A stretch of 64,000 nucleotides of DNA from Thermus composti (GTDB lineage Bacteria; Deinococcota; Deinococci; Deinococcales; Thermaceae). The notes under the pieces were generated by a model, which was given only the letters and a program-made list of their open reading frames with translations, searched no databases and had not been told where the DNA came from. Below, piece by piece: positions 45,146 to 54,119 of this stretch (position 1 is the stretch's first letter; every line of letters begins with the position of its first letter). The stretch spans positions 1-64,000 of the forward strand of contig NZ_BMPJ01000004.1 in NCBI RefSeq assembly GCF_014647535.1. The letters are read 5' to 3'. Both the position numbers and the translations under genes were made by a program.

Positions 45146-46297
45146 GTGCGTCGGGTGGCGCTTTTCCTTCTAGCCCTGGCCCTGCTTTTTGGGGTCTGGG
45201 CCTTTCCTCTTTTGGGGCCCCTTCTCCGCCAGGGGGCTTTCCCCAACCCTTTTGGCCTCAAGGAGCCCCTGACCCTTCTCGTCTACGGCTCTAGCCCCGA
45301 GTATTCCGGCTACCACAAAAGGGCCCCGGAGCGCTTTAGGGGCCTGGCGGATGCCATCCTCCTCGTGCGCCTGGACCCCAAGGCGAACCGGGCGGTGGTC
45401 CTCTCCATCCCCCGGGACACCTGGGTGGCCCTGCCGGGGTACGGCTGGCACAAGGTGAACGCCTATAGCCCCTTGGGCGGCCCCGAGCTCATGAAGCAGG
45501 CGGTGGAGCAGCTGGTGGGGGTGCGGCCCGAGCGCTACGTGGTGGTGAGCACGGAGGCTTTGCGCAAGGCGGTGGACGCCCTGGGGGGCGTGCGGGTCTG
45601 CGTGGAAAAGCCCATGCGCTACCAGGATAGGGCGGCAGGGCTTGCCATAGACTTAAAGCCTGGCTGCCAGGTCTTAAACGGGGAGGAGGCGGAAGGGTAC
45701 CTCCGCTTCCGCAAGGACGCCCTGGGGGATATCGGCCGCATCCAAAGGCAGCAGGCCTTCTTCCACGCCCTAAGGGAACAGGTCCTCTCCCCGGCGGGGA
45801 TCTGGCGCCTGCCCCGGGCGGTGGCGGCGGTGGAGCCTTACGTGCGCACCGATCTCACCCGTGAGGAGCGAGGGGCGGTTTTGGGCTTCGCCATGAAGCG
45901 GCCCGGGCTTGTGAGCCTCCTCCTTCCCGGCCGCTTTGGGGGTGGGGGCTGGGCGGTGGACCGGGAGGCCTTGGGGAGGCTCTTGGCCCTCTACTTCCAA
46001 GGGGAAGCCCTGGGGGAGGAGGCCACCTTGGAGGGCCGGCTCGTGGCCCTGGTCTATGGCCCTGGGCAGGAGGCTTTGGTGGAGGGGGCCAAGGAGAGGC
46101 TTCGCGCCTTAGGCCTTAGGGTCCTCCTTCACCCCGTGGACCTGGTTCCCGAGCGCACCGAGGTCCTGGAAAACGGCCCCGGGGCCCTGGCCGAGGCCTT
46201 GGGGGAGGCCCTTGGGGTGCCCTACCGGGTTTCGGGGGAGGCGGTCTTGGGGGCGGACCTCACCCTCCGCCTTGGCAGGGAGGGGCTTCCCCGCTAG
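45146..46297 (+). CDS. LytR-CpsA-Psr (LCP) family cell-envelope transferase
   Basis: A 383-residue membrane-anchored protein. An N-terminal helix (VALFLLALALLFGVWAF) leads to the LCP domain with FRGLADAILLVRLD, VVLSIPRDTWV, HKVNAYS and YLRFRKDALGDIGRIQRQQ. The C-terminal ~90 residues look like a LytR_C domain. LCP enzymes attach secondary glycopolymers to peptidoglycan. The GTG start follows TACACT by eight bases. The tRNA-Leu promoter lies inside its 3' end. Confidence 0.88.
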   Translation: MRRVALFLLALALLFGVWAFPLLGPLLRQGAFPNPFGLKEPLTLLVYGSSPEYSGYHKRAPERFRGLADAILLVRLDPKANRAVVLSIPRDTWVALPGYGWHKVNAYSPLGGPELMKQAVEQLVGVRPERYVVVSTEALRKAVDALGGVRVCVEKPMRYQDRAAGLAIDLKPGCQVLNGEEAEGYLRFRKDALGDIGRIQRQQAFFHALREQVLSPAGIWRLPRAVAAVEPYVRTDLTREERGAVLGFAMKRPGLVSLLLPGRFGGGGWAVDREALGRLLALYFQGEALGEEATLEGRLVALVYGPGQEALVEGAKERLRALGLRVLLHPVDLVPERTEVLENGPGALAEALGEALGVPYRVSGEAVLGADLTLRLGREGLPR

Positions 46298-46300
46298 CAT
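46272..46300 (+). promoter_or_regulatory. Promoter of tRNA-Leu
   Basis: TTGGCA (46272-46277) and TAGCAT (46295-46300) are 17 nt apart; the tRNA starts 11 nt later. It overlaps the end of the LCP gene. Confidence 0.75.
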
Positions 46301-46311
46301 AAGGAAGGTCC

Positions 46312-46399
46312 GCCGGGGTGGCGGAACGGTAGACGCTGCGGACTTAAAATCCGCTGGGGGGTAACCCCCGTACGGGTTCGAGTCCCGTCCCCGGCACCA
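46312..46399 (+). tRNA. tRNA-Leu (UAA)
   Basis: An 88-nt class II tRNA. Acceptor GCCGGGG pairs with CCCCGGC, the anticodon loop CTTAAAA has TAA, the variable arm is GGGGGGTAACCCCC and the T arm has GGTTCGAGTCC. CCA is encoded. It reads UUA/UUG codons, which are rare in this GC-rich genome. Confidence 0.96.
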
Positions 46400-46402
46400 C
46401 TT

Positions 46403-46428
46403 TCCCTGGGGCTTTCCCGGGGATTTTT
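46403..46428 (+). terminator. Terminator of tRNA-Leu
   Basis: TCCCTGGGG pairs with TCCCGGGGA (two G-T pairs) around CTT, followed by TTTTT, four bases after the CCA end. Confidence 0.85.
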
Positions 46429-46430
46429 GT

Positions 46431-47492
46431 ATGCTTAGCCCCGTGGGCGTGCTCACCCGTTATCTGGAAAGGACCCTGGCTCAGGCCCGCTACGACCTTT
46501 TAGGCCCGGGGCGGTTTTCCGCCGAGCTCCCCGAGCTCGGCCTGAAGGTGGAGGCTTCCCACCTCGAGGCTGCCCGGGAGGCCCTCAAGGAGGCCCTGGA
46601 GGCCTGGCTGGTGGAAGCCTTGCGCTCGGGGCTCGTGCCCCCGGGGCTTGAGCTCCAGGAAGACCCCGTCCGGGCCCGCTTCTTCGCCCTGGCGGGGGAG
46701 ATGTGGCGGCTTTTGCGGGAGGCCCCCAAGCCCCTTCCCGAGGCCAAGGAGCCCGCAAAGCCCAAGCGGGCCTTCACCCTGGAGGAGTGGCTGAAGGAGC
46801 GGGGCATCCAGCTCTTGCGCAAGCCCGAGCCCGAGGAGGAGGAGAAGGAGCGGGTCCTCACCCGGCTTGCCCTTTACCTGGGGGACCGCTACCCCAGCCT
46901 GGAGCGCCTTTACGAGCGGTTAAAGCAGAGCCTCTCCACCAAGCGGCAGTTTGAGCTTTCCCTGAGTGAGGCCCCCCCGGAGGAGATCGCCAACACCACC
47001 CAGTTCTGCACCCTCCTCAAGCAGTACGCCCTCCTCACCAGCTACCGCTACAAGAGCGAGGACCGGCTCCTTAGGGCCAAGGCCAGCACCGAGGGCTGGG
47101 TGCAGAACTTCCTCACCGGGGGGTGGCTGGAGCGGTACGTGGCGGAGAAGCTTAGGAAGCTCCTCCGCTCCAGAAACCTTCCCCACGAGGTGGCCCAGGG
47201 CTACCAGGTGACGCTGCCCAACGGGGAGGCCATGGAGCTGGACGTCTTGGTGCGGGTGGGGGAGCGGGTCTATTGGTTTGAGGCCAAGACCGGGGATTTC
47301 CAGGCCCACATCGCCAAGTACGCCGGGCTCAAGAAGGTGCTGGGCCTTTCCGCCCGGGAAAGCTTCCTGGTCCTTTTGGGCATGGACAAGGCCCGAGCCA
47401 AGGAACTTTCCGCCCTTCACGGCCTCACCGTGGTCAACCAGGCGAACTTTGTGGAGGCTTTCCAGGAGGTCCTGGAGGCCCATGCTCCGTAA
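46431..47492 (+). CDS. Unknown protein with a PD-(D/E)XK-like nuclease C-terminus
   Basis: A 353-codon gene. The middle is helical and charged (EEEEKERVLTRLALYLGDRY). The last ~130 residues resemble a PD-(D/E)XK nuclease: AMELDVLVRVGERVYWFEAKTG, cited as MELDVLVRV and YWFEAKTGD, giving the D and ExK, with a later hydrophobic strand LVLLGMD. ATG 46431 lies three bases after the T-tract of the tRNA terminator, with no ribosome-binding site. A TATGCT at 46430-46435 and GTG 46443 would give a leaderless alternative start. Its stop overlaps murJ by 11 bases. Confidence 0.65.
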   Translation: MLSPVGVLTRYLERTLAQARYDLLGPGRFSAELPELGLKVEASHLEAAREALKEALEAWLVEALRSGLVPPGLELQEDPVRARFFALAGEMWRLLREAPKPLPEAKEPAKPKRAFTLEEWLKERGIQLLRKPEPEEEEKERVLTRLALYLGDRYPSLERLYERLKQSLSTKRQFELSLSEAPPEEIANTTQFCTLLKQYALLTSYRYKSEDRLLRAKASTEGWVQNFLTGGWLERYVAEKLRKLLRSRNLPHEVAQGYQVTLPNGEAMELDVLVRVGERVYWFEAKTGDFQAHIAKYAGLKKVLGLSARESFLVLLGMDKARAKELSALHGLTVVNQANFVEAFQEVLEAHAP

Positions 47493-48948
47493 GGTCCTCC
47501 TGGTCATGGGGGGGACCCTGGCCTCGAGGGTCCTGGGCCTCGTCCGCCAGGCGGTCTTCAACGCCCTTTACCCCGACGTCCTCAAGGACGCCTTCAACGT
47601 GGCCTACCGGGTGCCGAACCTCCTTCGGGAACTCCTGGCGGAAGGGGCGGTGCAAAACGCCCTCATCCCCATCCTGAAAAACCTCCCCCCGGAAGAGGCC
47701 CAGGCCTTCGCCCGCCGCTTCGCCGCCTTCCTCCTCGGGGTGAACCTCCTGGTCCTGGGCCTGGGCTACCTGCTCGCCCCTTGGGTGGCGGGGCTTTTGG
47801 TGGCGGAGGGAAGCCACCTAAGGGCCCCTGAGGCCTTCGCCCAGGTGGTCTGGCTCACGCGGCTTCTCCTTCCCTTCCTCCTCGGCATCTCCATGGCCGC
47901 CCTCTTCTCCGCCTTCCTCCAGGCGGAGGAGCGCTTTTTGCCCTACGCCCTGGGGCCCATCGCCTTCAACCTGGTGGCCATCCTCCTCATGGCCCTCTTC
48001 CCCGGGGACCCCACCTTCTTGGGGCTTTCCGTGGCTTTGGGGGGGCTTTTCCAGGCTTTGGTGCAGGTGCCCTTCCTTAGGGGTTTCCGCCTGGAGTGGC
48101 GCCTCCACCCCGCCATGGCCACGGCCCTTCTCCGCATGGGGCCCTTCGCCTTCACCACTTCCTTGCGGCAGTTTTTGAACCTGGTCCTCACCCACATCCT
48201 CACCCGCTACCCCCCAGCCGCGGTCACCGGTTTTTACAACGCCGAGGTGGTCTTCCAGATGGTCTTAGGCCTCTTCGCTACGAGCCCCGCCATCGCCCTT
48301 TTCCCCAGAATGAGCGCCCTAAGGGGAAGCAAGCTCGCCCGCTTTTTGGAAGGCCCCCTCAAGCGGCTTGCCCTCCTTTTGGCCCTCCTTGGGGGGCTCC
48401 TTCTGGGCCTTGCCCCTTACGTGGTGGTCCTCCTCTTCGGCCTTTTCGGCCCCTTGACCCCGGAGAACCGGGCCTATAGCGGGGAGGTCCTGGCGGCCAT
48501 GGGGCTTGCCGTGCTGCCCTGGGGGGTGAACACCCTCCTCCTCCGGGGGCTTTACGCCCTGGGGCGGGTGCGGGAGGCGGTTTTGGCGAGCGCCCTTGTC
48601 TTTCTCCTGAACACCCTGGGCTACTGGCTCCTTCGGGACGCCGGGCTTTTCGCCCTGAACCTGGCCACCGCCTTGGCGGGGTGGGTAGGGTTTGGCCTCT
48701 ACCGTGCGCGGCTTGCCCGGGAGGGGGTGGGGCTTTCCTTCCTTTTGGGCTACCTCCTCCGGGCCTACGGGGCGGGGCTTCTTGCGGCCCTTCCCGGCCT
48801 CGCCCTCGCCGGGCGCTTCCCGGCGGCAACTCCCCTCGAGGCCCTCCTCCCCTTGGCCCTGGGCGGGGCGGGGGGGGTTTTGGCCTTCCTGCTTGCGGGG
48901 CACTTCCTGGGCCTTCCCCTTAGGGCCCTCCTCCCCAAAGGGCTTTAG
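47482..48948 (+). CDS. murJ: Lipid II flippase MurJ (MviN)
   Basis: A 488-residue MOP-superfamily flippase with about 13-14 hydrophobic helices. It begins MLRKVLLVMGGTLASRVLGLVRQ and continues with the family signature AFNVAYRVPNLLRELLAEGA and NALIPIL. MurJ moves lipid II across the inner membrane for peptidoglycan synthesis. The start at 47482 is set by homology; the frame is open upstream. It overlaps the preceding gene by 11 bases. Confidence 0.93.
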   Translation: MLRKVLLVMGGTLASRVLGLVRQAVFNALYPDVLKDAFNVAYRVPNLLRELLAEGAVQNALIPILKNLPPEEAQAFARRFAAFLLGVNLLVLGLGYLLAPWVAGLLVAEGSHLRAPEAFAQVVWLTRLLLPFLLGISMAALFSAFLQAEERFLPYALGPIAFNLVAILLMALFPGDPTFLGLSVALGGLFQALVQVPFLRGFRLEWRLHPAMATALLRMGPFAFTTSLRQFLNLVLTHILTRYPPAAVTGFYNAEVVFQMVLGLFATSPAIALFPRMSALRGSKLARFLEGPLKRLALLLALLGGLLLGLAPYVVVLLFGLFGPLTPENRAYSGEVLAAMGLAVLPWGVNTLLLRGLYALGRVREAVLASALVFLLNTLGYWLLRDAGLFALNLATALAGWVGFGLYRARLAREGVGLSFLLGYLLRAYGAGLLAALPGLALAGRFPAATPLEALLPLALGGAGGVLAFLLAGHFLGLPLRALLPKGL

Positions 48949-48989
48949 AGGGGCCGGGGTCTGAGGGCTAGGACCTCGGCGAGATCGCC

Positions 48990-50882
48990 CTAACCACCCT
49001 GGGCCGCCTCCCGGATGGCCGCCACCGCCTCCGGGTTCTCCAGGGCGGAGAGATCCCCGGGGTCCTGGCCCAAAAAGGCCGCCCGGATCACCCGGCGCAT
49101 CACCTTGGCGTTTCGGGTCTTGGGAAGGTCGGGGACGAAGAGGACCTTCTCCGGCCTTAGGGGCTTCCCCAAGGCCTCGGCCACCCTTTCCGCCACCTCC
49201 TCCGCCAGGGCGGGGCTTGGGGCGAAGCCCGGACGGAGCACGGCGAAGAGGACGATGGCCTCCCCCTTCACCGGGTGGGGCACCCCGATGGCGGCGGCCT
49301 CCCTCAGGGCTGGGTGGCGGGTGGCGGCAGTCTCCACCTCCGCCGGCCCCACCCGCTTGCCCGCCACCTTCAGGGTGTCGTCGGAGCGCCCTAGGATGAA
49401 GAAGTGCCCCTCCTCGTCCTCCAGGGCCAGGTCCCCGTGGACCCAGACCCCCGGGACCTTGGCGAAGTAGGTCTCCAGGTAGCGGGCCTCGTCCTGCCAG
49501 AACCCCTTGGTCATCCCCGGCCAGGGGTTGAGGACGGCGAGCTCCCCCACCTTCCCCCGCACGGGCTTCCCCGCCTCGTCCAAAACCGCCACCCGTATCC
49601 CCGGGGCGGGGGCGTTGAAGCCCATGGGCTTGATGGGCCGCACCAAAACGTTGCCCAGGATGCCCCCCGAGACCTCCGTGCCCCCCGAGTAGTTGACGAT
49701 GGGCAAGGCCTCCTCCCCCACCACCCGGAAGAACCAGAGGTAGGCCTCGAGGTTCCAAGGCTCCCCGGTGGAGCCCAAGACCCTCAGAGAGGAGCGGTCA
49801 AAGGCCCGCACGGGCTCTTCCCCGAAGGGGATCAGAGCCCGCACCAGGGTGGGGGAGAGGCCCAGGTGGGTGATGCGGTGGGCCTCCACCATGCGCCAAA
49901 GGCGCTCGGGGCCCGGGTGGTCGGGGGCCCCGTCGTAGAGGAAGACCGTGCCCCCAAGGATGAGCCCCCCCAGGATGGCCCAAGGCCCCATCATCCAGCC
50001 CAGATCGGTGAACCAGAAGAGCCGGTCCCCCTCCCTCAGGTCAAAGAAGAGGGCCAGGTCCAAGGCCGCCTTCAGGGGGAAGCCCGCGTGGTAGTGGACC
50101 GTGCCCTTGGGGCGGCCCGTGGTCCCCGAGGTGTAGATGAGCATAAAGGGGGCCATGCTCTCCATGGCCTCTGGGGGCGGGGCCTCCCCGGAAAGGGCCT
50201 CGTAGGCCACCTCCCCCGCCTCCAGGGGCAGGCCGAGCCTTTGGACCACCAGGAGCTTTTCCGTCCCCGAAAGGGCCTGGGTCTTCCGTGCCTCGGGGAG
50301 GAGCTCCACCCGCCTGCCCCGCCTGAAAAACCCGTCCTGGACGGCAAGGAGCTTGGCCCCCGCGTCCTTTAGCCGCACCGCCGCCGCCTCGGCGGCGTAG
50401 CCCGAGAAGATGGGGATGGCGATGGCCCCAAGCCAGCTTGCCGCGAGAAGAAGGGTGGCGGCCTCGAGGCCCATGGGCATCCAGATCCCCACCCGGTCTT
50501 GCCGCCCCACCCCCAGGGCCCTTAGCCCCGCCGCCACCCGGGCCACCTCCCGCCGGAGCTCCTCGTAGGTGAGGGCCCGGAGGTGGCCGTCCTCGGTCTC
50601 GTGGATGAGGGCCAAGGCCTCCTTGGGGTGGTCCAAGGCGGCCTCCACCAGGTTTAGCCTCCCCCCCACGAAGAACTTGGGGAAGGGGAAACCCCCCTCT
50701 ATGGCCTTCCCGTAGGGGGTGCGCCAGGGGAAGGGGAGGTGGTTGAAAAGGGCGCGGTAAAAGTCCTCGGGCGCCTCCACGCTGTAGCGGTGGAAGGCCC
50801 CGTAGTCTTCAAAGCCCAGGGCTGCCATGAAGCGGTAAAGCCGCGTCCCTTCGGGCTCCTTGGGGTACCAGACGGGTTCCAT
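48990..50882 (-). CDS. Acyl-CoA synthetase (acetyl-CoA-synthetase-like AMP-forming ligase)
   Basis: A 630-residue ANL-superfamily enzyme that activates a carboxylate with ATP and CoA. The P-loop is MLIYTSGTTGRPKGTVHYH; NYSGGTEVSGG and WVHGDLALEDEEGHFFILGR are adenylate-site motifs, and TLKVAGKRVGPAEVE the hinge. The C-terminal catalytic lysine region is LPKTRNAKVMRRV. It resembles acetyl/acetoacetyl-CoA synthetases; substrate not fixed by sequence. ATG 50882 shares one base with the kinase stop (TGATG). The lysine is a known acetylation target in relatives, but no acetyltransferase lies nearby. Confidence 0.88.
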   Translation of the reverse strand: MEPVWYPKEPEGTRLYRFMAALGFEDYGAFHRYSVEAPEDFYRALFNHLPFPWRTPYGKAIEGGFPFPKFFVGGRLNLVEAALDHPKEALALIHETEDGHLRALTYEELRREVARVAAGLRALGVGRQDRVGIWMPMGLEAATLLLAASWLGAIAIPIFSGYAAEAAAVRLKDAGAKLLAVQDGFFRRGRRVELLPEARKTQALSGTEKLLVVQRLGLPLEAGEVAYEALSGEAPPPEAMESMAPFMLIYTSGTTGRPKGTVHYHAGFPLKAALDLALFFDLREGDRLFWFTDLGWMMGPWAILGGLILGGTVFLYDGAPDHPGPERLWRMVEAHRITHLGLSPTLVRALIPFGEEPVRAFDRSSLRVLGSTGEPWNLEAYLWFFRVVGEEALPIVNYSGGTEVSGGILGNVLVRPIKPMGFNAPAPGIRVAVLDEAGKPVRGKVGELAVLNPWPGMTKGFWQDEARYLETYFAKVPGVWVHGDLALEDEEGHFFILGRSDDTLKVAGKRVGPAEVETAATRHPALREAAAIGVPHPVKGEAIVLFAVLRPGFAPSPALAEEVAERVAEALGKPLRPEKVLFVPDLPKTRNAKVMRRVIRAAFLGQDPGDLSALENPEAVAAIREAAQGG

Positions 50883-51706
50883 CACTTCCTCCAGAAGAAA
50901 AACCGCCTGCCCTTGGGCTTCTCGGGGAGGGTTTCCTGGGGCTTTTCCTCTAGAAGCTCCAAGAACGCCCCCACGGAGAGGCGCTCCCCGGGCTTTTTGG
51001 CCAGGAGGCCCCTCAGGGCCCGGTCCAGCCTGGGGGGCTGGGCGGTGGGGGGTGGGGGGAGGAGGAGGTGGGCGTTGCGGAGGGCCTCCAAGGTTTTTCC
51101 GTGGAAGGGCCTCCGGCCCACCAAAAGCTCGTAGGCCATGACCCCGAAGCTGTAGGCGTCGCTCTTCTCCGAGGGCCTCTCCCCCAAGAAAAGCTCCGGG
51201 GCCAGGTAGGGGGGGCTTCCCGCGTACTCGGGGGAGGGGTCCTCCTTGGCCCTCAGGGTCCCCAGGTCCCCGAGCTTGTACCCCCCTTCCCCCACGAAGA
51301 CGTTGGAGGGCTTCACGTCCTGGTGGAGAAGCCCTTTGCCGTGGAGGAAGACCAGGGCCTCGCCCACCTGGCGGAGGGCCTTGAGGGCCTCCTCCCGGGG
51401 GAGGGGGCCCTTTTGCAGCCTCTCCTCCAGGGTCCCTTGGGGGAAGTACTCCAGGGCCAGGAAGGCTTCCTCCCCGAAGGGAACCCCCCAAAGCCCCCGG
51501 ACCAGGTGGGGGTGGCGGAGGGAGAGGGAGAAGGAGACCTCCCGCCCGAAGCGCTCGGAAAGCCTGGGGTCCTCCCGCACCTCCTTCTTGGGGATCTTCA
51601 GGGCGACCCGCTCCCCCTTGGGCCCGAGGGCCAGGTAGACCTGGGCCGTCTGCCCGAGGCCCAGGAGCATCTCCAGCTTGAAGTCCTTGCGGCTTACCCT
51701 ACTCAA
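50882..51706 (-). CDS. Hanks-type serine/threonine protein kinase
   Basis: A 274-residue cytosolic kinase. The glycine loop is LGLGQTAQVYLA, the lysine is in VALKIPK, the catalytic loop HQDVKPSNVFV has HQD instead of HRD, and GDLGT replaces DFG. The activation segment and APE equivalent (YLAPELFLG) follow. There is no membrane helix or sensor domain; the basic tail ends RRFFFWRK. The aspartates and lysine are intact, so activity is plausible. It overlaps the UPF0173 gene by eight bases and the ligase gene by one. Confidence 0.88.
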   Translation of the reverse strand: MSRVSRKDFKLEMLLGLGQTAQVYLALGPKGERVALKIPKKEVREDPRLSERFGREVSFSLSLRHPHLVRGLWGVPFGEEAFLALEYFPQGTLEERLQKGPLPREEALKALRQVGEALVFLHGKGLLHQDVKPSNVFVGEGGYKLGDLGTLRAKEDPSPEYAGSPPYLAPELFLGERPSEKSDAYSFGVMAYELLVGRRPFHGKTLEALRNAHLLLPPPPTAQPPRLDRALRGLLAKKPGERLSVGAFLELLEEKPQETLPEKPKGRRFFFWRK

Positions 51707-52373
51707 GGACCAAGACCTCTCCCGGCTTCAGGGCGTGCCCCTCCACGCCCTTTTCCCGGGCCTTGGCGGCGAAGGCCTCCCCGTCTTGCTGGATGGGGGG
51801 GAGGGTGTTGTAGTGGATGGGCACCACCTTCTTGGGCTTGAGGAGGTCCAGGGCCTTCAGGGCATCCTCGGGGCCCATGGTGAAGTGGTCCCCGATGGGC
51901 AAAAAGGCCAGGTCCAGGCCCACCTCGCCGATGAGGCGCATGTCCGAGAAGAGGGCCGTGTCCCCGGCGTGGTAGATGCGCTTGCCCCCAAGCTCCACCA
52001 CCACCCCCATGGGCATCCCCCCGTAGGTGCCGTCGGGGAAGCTAGAGGAGTGCCAGGCGGGGGTCCACTTGAGCCAGCCCCCCTCAAAGCGGTGGGTGCC
52101 GCCGATATTCATGGAGACGCTCTTCGCCCCGTGCTTCTCGGCGTAGGTGGCGATCTCAAAGGTGGAGACCACCACGCCCCCCTTCTTGGAAAGGGCCACG
52201 GCGTCCCCGAAGTGGTCCCCGTGGGCGTGGGTGACCAGGATCAGGTCGGCCTCCACCTCCGCCACCGAGGCCGCCGCCAGGGGGTTGCCGGTGAGGAAGG
52301 GATCTATGATGACCTTGGTCTTCCCGTCGGAAAGCCAGACCGCCGAGTGGCCAAGATACCGGACTTCCAACAT
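51699..52373 (-). CDS. UPF0173 metal-dependent hydrolase (metallo-beta-lactamase fold)
   Basis: A 224-residue MBL-fold hydrolase. The zinc motif THAHGDHFGDAV, the opening LGHSAVWL and IIDPFLTGNP, the later YHAGDTALF and VPIHYNT identify the UPF0173 group. Substrate unknown. ATG 52373 is preferred over the GTG at 52379, because AAAGGAGG overlaps that GTG. A promoter (TATAGT at 52394-52399) sits upstream. It leads the kinase and acyl-CoA synthetase genes. Confidence 0.88.
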   Translation of the reverse strand: MLEVRYLGHSAVWLSDGKTKVIIDPFLTGNPLAAASVAEVEADLILVTHAHGDHFGDAVALSKKGGVVVSTFEIATYAEKHGAKSVSMNIGGTHRFEGGWLKWTPAWHSSSFPDGTYGGMPMGVVVELGGKRIYHAGDTALFSDMRLIGEVGLDLAFLPIGDHFTMGPEDALKALDLLKPKKVVPIHYNTLPPIQQDGEAFAAKAREKGVEGHALKPGEVLVLE

Positions 52374-52393
52374 GGACACCTCCTTTAAGGGCC

Positions 52394-52422
52394 ACTATAC
52401 CGGAGGTCTGGCCCCTTGGGAA
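52394..52422 (-). promoter_or_regulatory. Promoter of the UPF0173-kinase-ligase unit
   Basis: TATAGT (52394-52399, minus) with TTCCCA (52417-52422) 17 nt upstream, inside the 3' end of the preceding gene. Confidence 0.45.
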
Positions 52423-52754
52423 AGGGCGCGCTCCAAAAGGAGGAAAAAGACGCCTTCCAGGATGCGGCCAAAGGCCCTCTCCCCCCATTTTTCCCCGGGG
52501 GGGAGGGAGAGGCTGAGTTCCAGCTCCAGCACCGCGCCCCCCTCCCCGGGCCAGAGCCGGCCCGCCACCCGGAGGGAGGGGGGTGGGAGGGGGAGGGGCT
52601 TAAGGCGGTTTCCCTCCAGCCTCGAGGCGAAGGGAAGCTCCAAAAGGCCCAGTACCGGGTTTTCCTGGCGCAAAACCCCCTTTAACCTTTCCCCTTCCAG
52701 GGCAAGCTCCAGGGGGAGGCCGGATAGGCCCGTGAGGGGAAGCCTTAGCCTCAT
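52395..52754 (-). CDS. Hypothetical protein downstream of rlmO, 119 residues
   Basis: A 119-residue protein of unknown family, begins MRLRLPLTGLSGLPLELALE. It is beta-strand rich with alternating hydrophobic residues and a helical C-terminus (ILEGVFFLLLERAL), without signal peptide. ATG 52754 overlaps the preceding 69-residue gene's stop as ATGA. Its stop codon lies inside the -10 of the next transcription unit. Confidence 0.55.
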   Translation of the reverse strand: MRLRLPLTGLSGLPLELALEGERLKGVLRQENPVLGLLELPFASRLEGNRLKPLPLPPPSLRVAGRLWPGEGGAVLELELSLSLPPGEKWGERAFGRILEGVFFLLLERALSQGARPPV

Positions 52755-52960
52755 CCCTCCACCCACTCCACCCGGATCCGTCCCGCCTCCAGGAGGCGGC
52801 GGGCTTCCAGGTCGGAGACGTTGAGAAGCCGGGGGAGTTCCCCGAAGCGGGGGGTGGCCGAGGCCAGGCCTACCCGCACCACCAAAACCTCCTCCTCCTC
52901 GGCCCGGCCGATCCGCCAGACCAGGTGCTGGCCTAAGGTGTCCAAGAGGTCCCGCTCCAC
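52751..52960 (-). CDS. Hypothetical small protein downstream of rlmO, 69 residues
   Basis: A 69-residue acidic protein, family not recognised. It contains a LLNVSDLEARRLLEAGRI segment that resembles a short S4- or HTH-like helix pair. GTG start, four bases after rlmO. Conservation would be needed to confirm it. Confidence 0.5.
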   Translation of the reverse strand: MERDLLDTLGQHLVWRIGRAEEEEVLVVRVGLASATPRFGELPRLLNVSDLEARRLLEAGRIRVEWVEG

Positions 52961-52964
52961 CCCT

Positions 52965-54113
52965 TCAGTCTACGGCTTCCAGGAGGGCGAACTTCAGGTA
53001 GTGGGTCTCCGGGTGGGTGAGGAGGACGGGGTGGTCAAAGGGCTGGCCCCGCTTTTCCAGGACCCGGAAGGCGCGGTGGGCGTCCTGGGCCGCTTCCAGG
53101 AGCATCTGGTAGAAGAGGGGCTCGGTCATGTGGTGGCTGCAGCTAGCCGTGGCCAAGACTCCTTGCGGCTTTAGGAGCTTCATGGCCCGCAGGTTCACTT
53201 CCTTGTAGGCCCGGTAGGCCCGTTCCACGTCCTTCTTCCCCTTGGCGAAGGCCGGGGGGTCCAGGACGATGAGGTCAAACCGCTCCCCCGCCCTTTCCAG
53301 CTCCCTCAGGAGGTCAAAGGCGTTGGCCTCGAGGGTCTTCAGGGAAAGCCCGTTGAGCCGGGCGTTCTCCTCAGCCCGCTTGAGGGCCTCGGCGGAGGAG
53401 TCCACGCTGATCACCTCCTGGAAGCCCAAGGCCAGGTGGAGGCCGAAGCCCCCGGCGTAGCTGAAGACGTCCAGGGCCCTTTCCCCTTGGAAGCGCTCCA
53501 TGAGGATGCGGTTTCCCCGCTGGTCCAGGTAGGCCCCGGTTTTCTGCCCTTCCTTGAGGTCCACCCAGTAGCGCACCCGCCCTTCCCTCACCGCCACCCT
53601 CTCGGGCACCTCCCCCAGGAGGGGGCGGACGTAGAGGGGAAGCCCCTCTAAGGCCCGGGCCTTGGCGTCGTTCTTGGCCAGGACGCTTCGGGCCAGGAGC
53701 CTAAGCCTTTCCGCCACCTCGGGCAGGAGGTCCTCCCAAGCGTAGGCCGTGGCCTGGACCACGGCGTGGCCCGCGTAGTAGTCCACCACGAGCCCGGGGA
53801 GGAGGTCCCCCTCGGCGTGGGCCAGGCGGAAGCCCCCTTCCGGCTCCCCCTCCAGGTGGGGAAGGCGGCGCCTTAAGGCCCGGTCCAGATTTTCTAGGAG
53901 GGCCTCCTTGGGCTCGGGGTGGGGAAGGAAGCGGAAGGCCCGCACCGTGAGGTCGCTTTGGGGGTTGTAGAGGGCCAGGGCCAGGAAGCGCTTGCCCCAG
54001 TAGACGGGGTAAAGCCCGGGGGCCTCGGGCCCCGAGACCACGTCCCGTCGGAAGACCCATAGGTGGCGGGCAAGGAGGCGCCTTGCCCCGCGTTCGTTGA
54101 CGAGAATCCTCAC
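52965..54113 (-). CDS. rlmO: 23S rRNA m5C methyltransferase, RlmO/RlmI type
   Basis: A 382-residue enzyme with an N-terminal PUA RNA-binding domain (residues ~1-75), a middle beta-hairpin domain and a C-terminal SAM methyltransferase. Motifs are [25 protein letters not shown] and ATASCSHHM with the catalytic cysteine. The Thermus enzyme of this length next to the V-ATPase operon is characterised as methylating C1942 of 23S rRNA. The GTG start follows TATACT by six bases, so it is likely leaderless. Confidence 0.9.
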   Translation of the reverse strand: MRILVNERGARRLLARHLWVFRRDVVSGPEAPGLYPVYWGKRFLALALYNPQSDLTVRAFRFLPHPEPKEALLENLDRALRRRLPHLEGEPEGGFRLAHAEGDLLPGLVVDYYAGHAVVQATAYAWEDLLPEVAERLRLLARSVLAKNDAKARALEGLPLYVRPLLGEVPERVAVREGRVRYWVDLKEGQKTGAYLDQRGNRILMERFQGERALDVFSYAGGFGLHLALGFQEVISVDSSAEALKRAEENARLNGLSLKTLEANAFDLLRELERAGERFDLIVLDPPAFAKGKKDVERAYRAYKEVNLRAMKLLKPQGVLATASCSHHMTEPLFYQMLLEAAQDAHRAFRVLEKRGQPFDHPVLLTHPETHYLKFALLEAVD

Positions 54114-54119
54114 CGCTTC

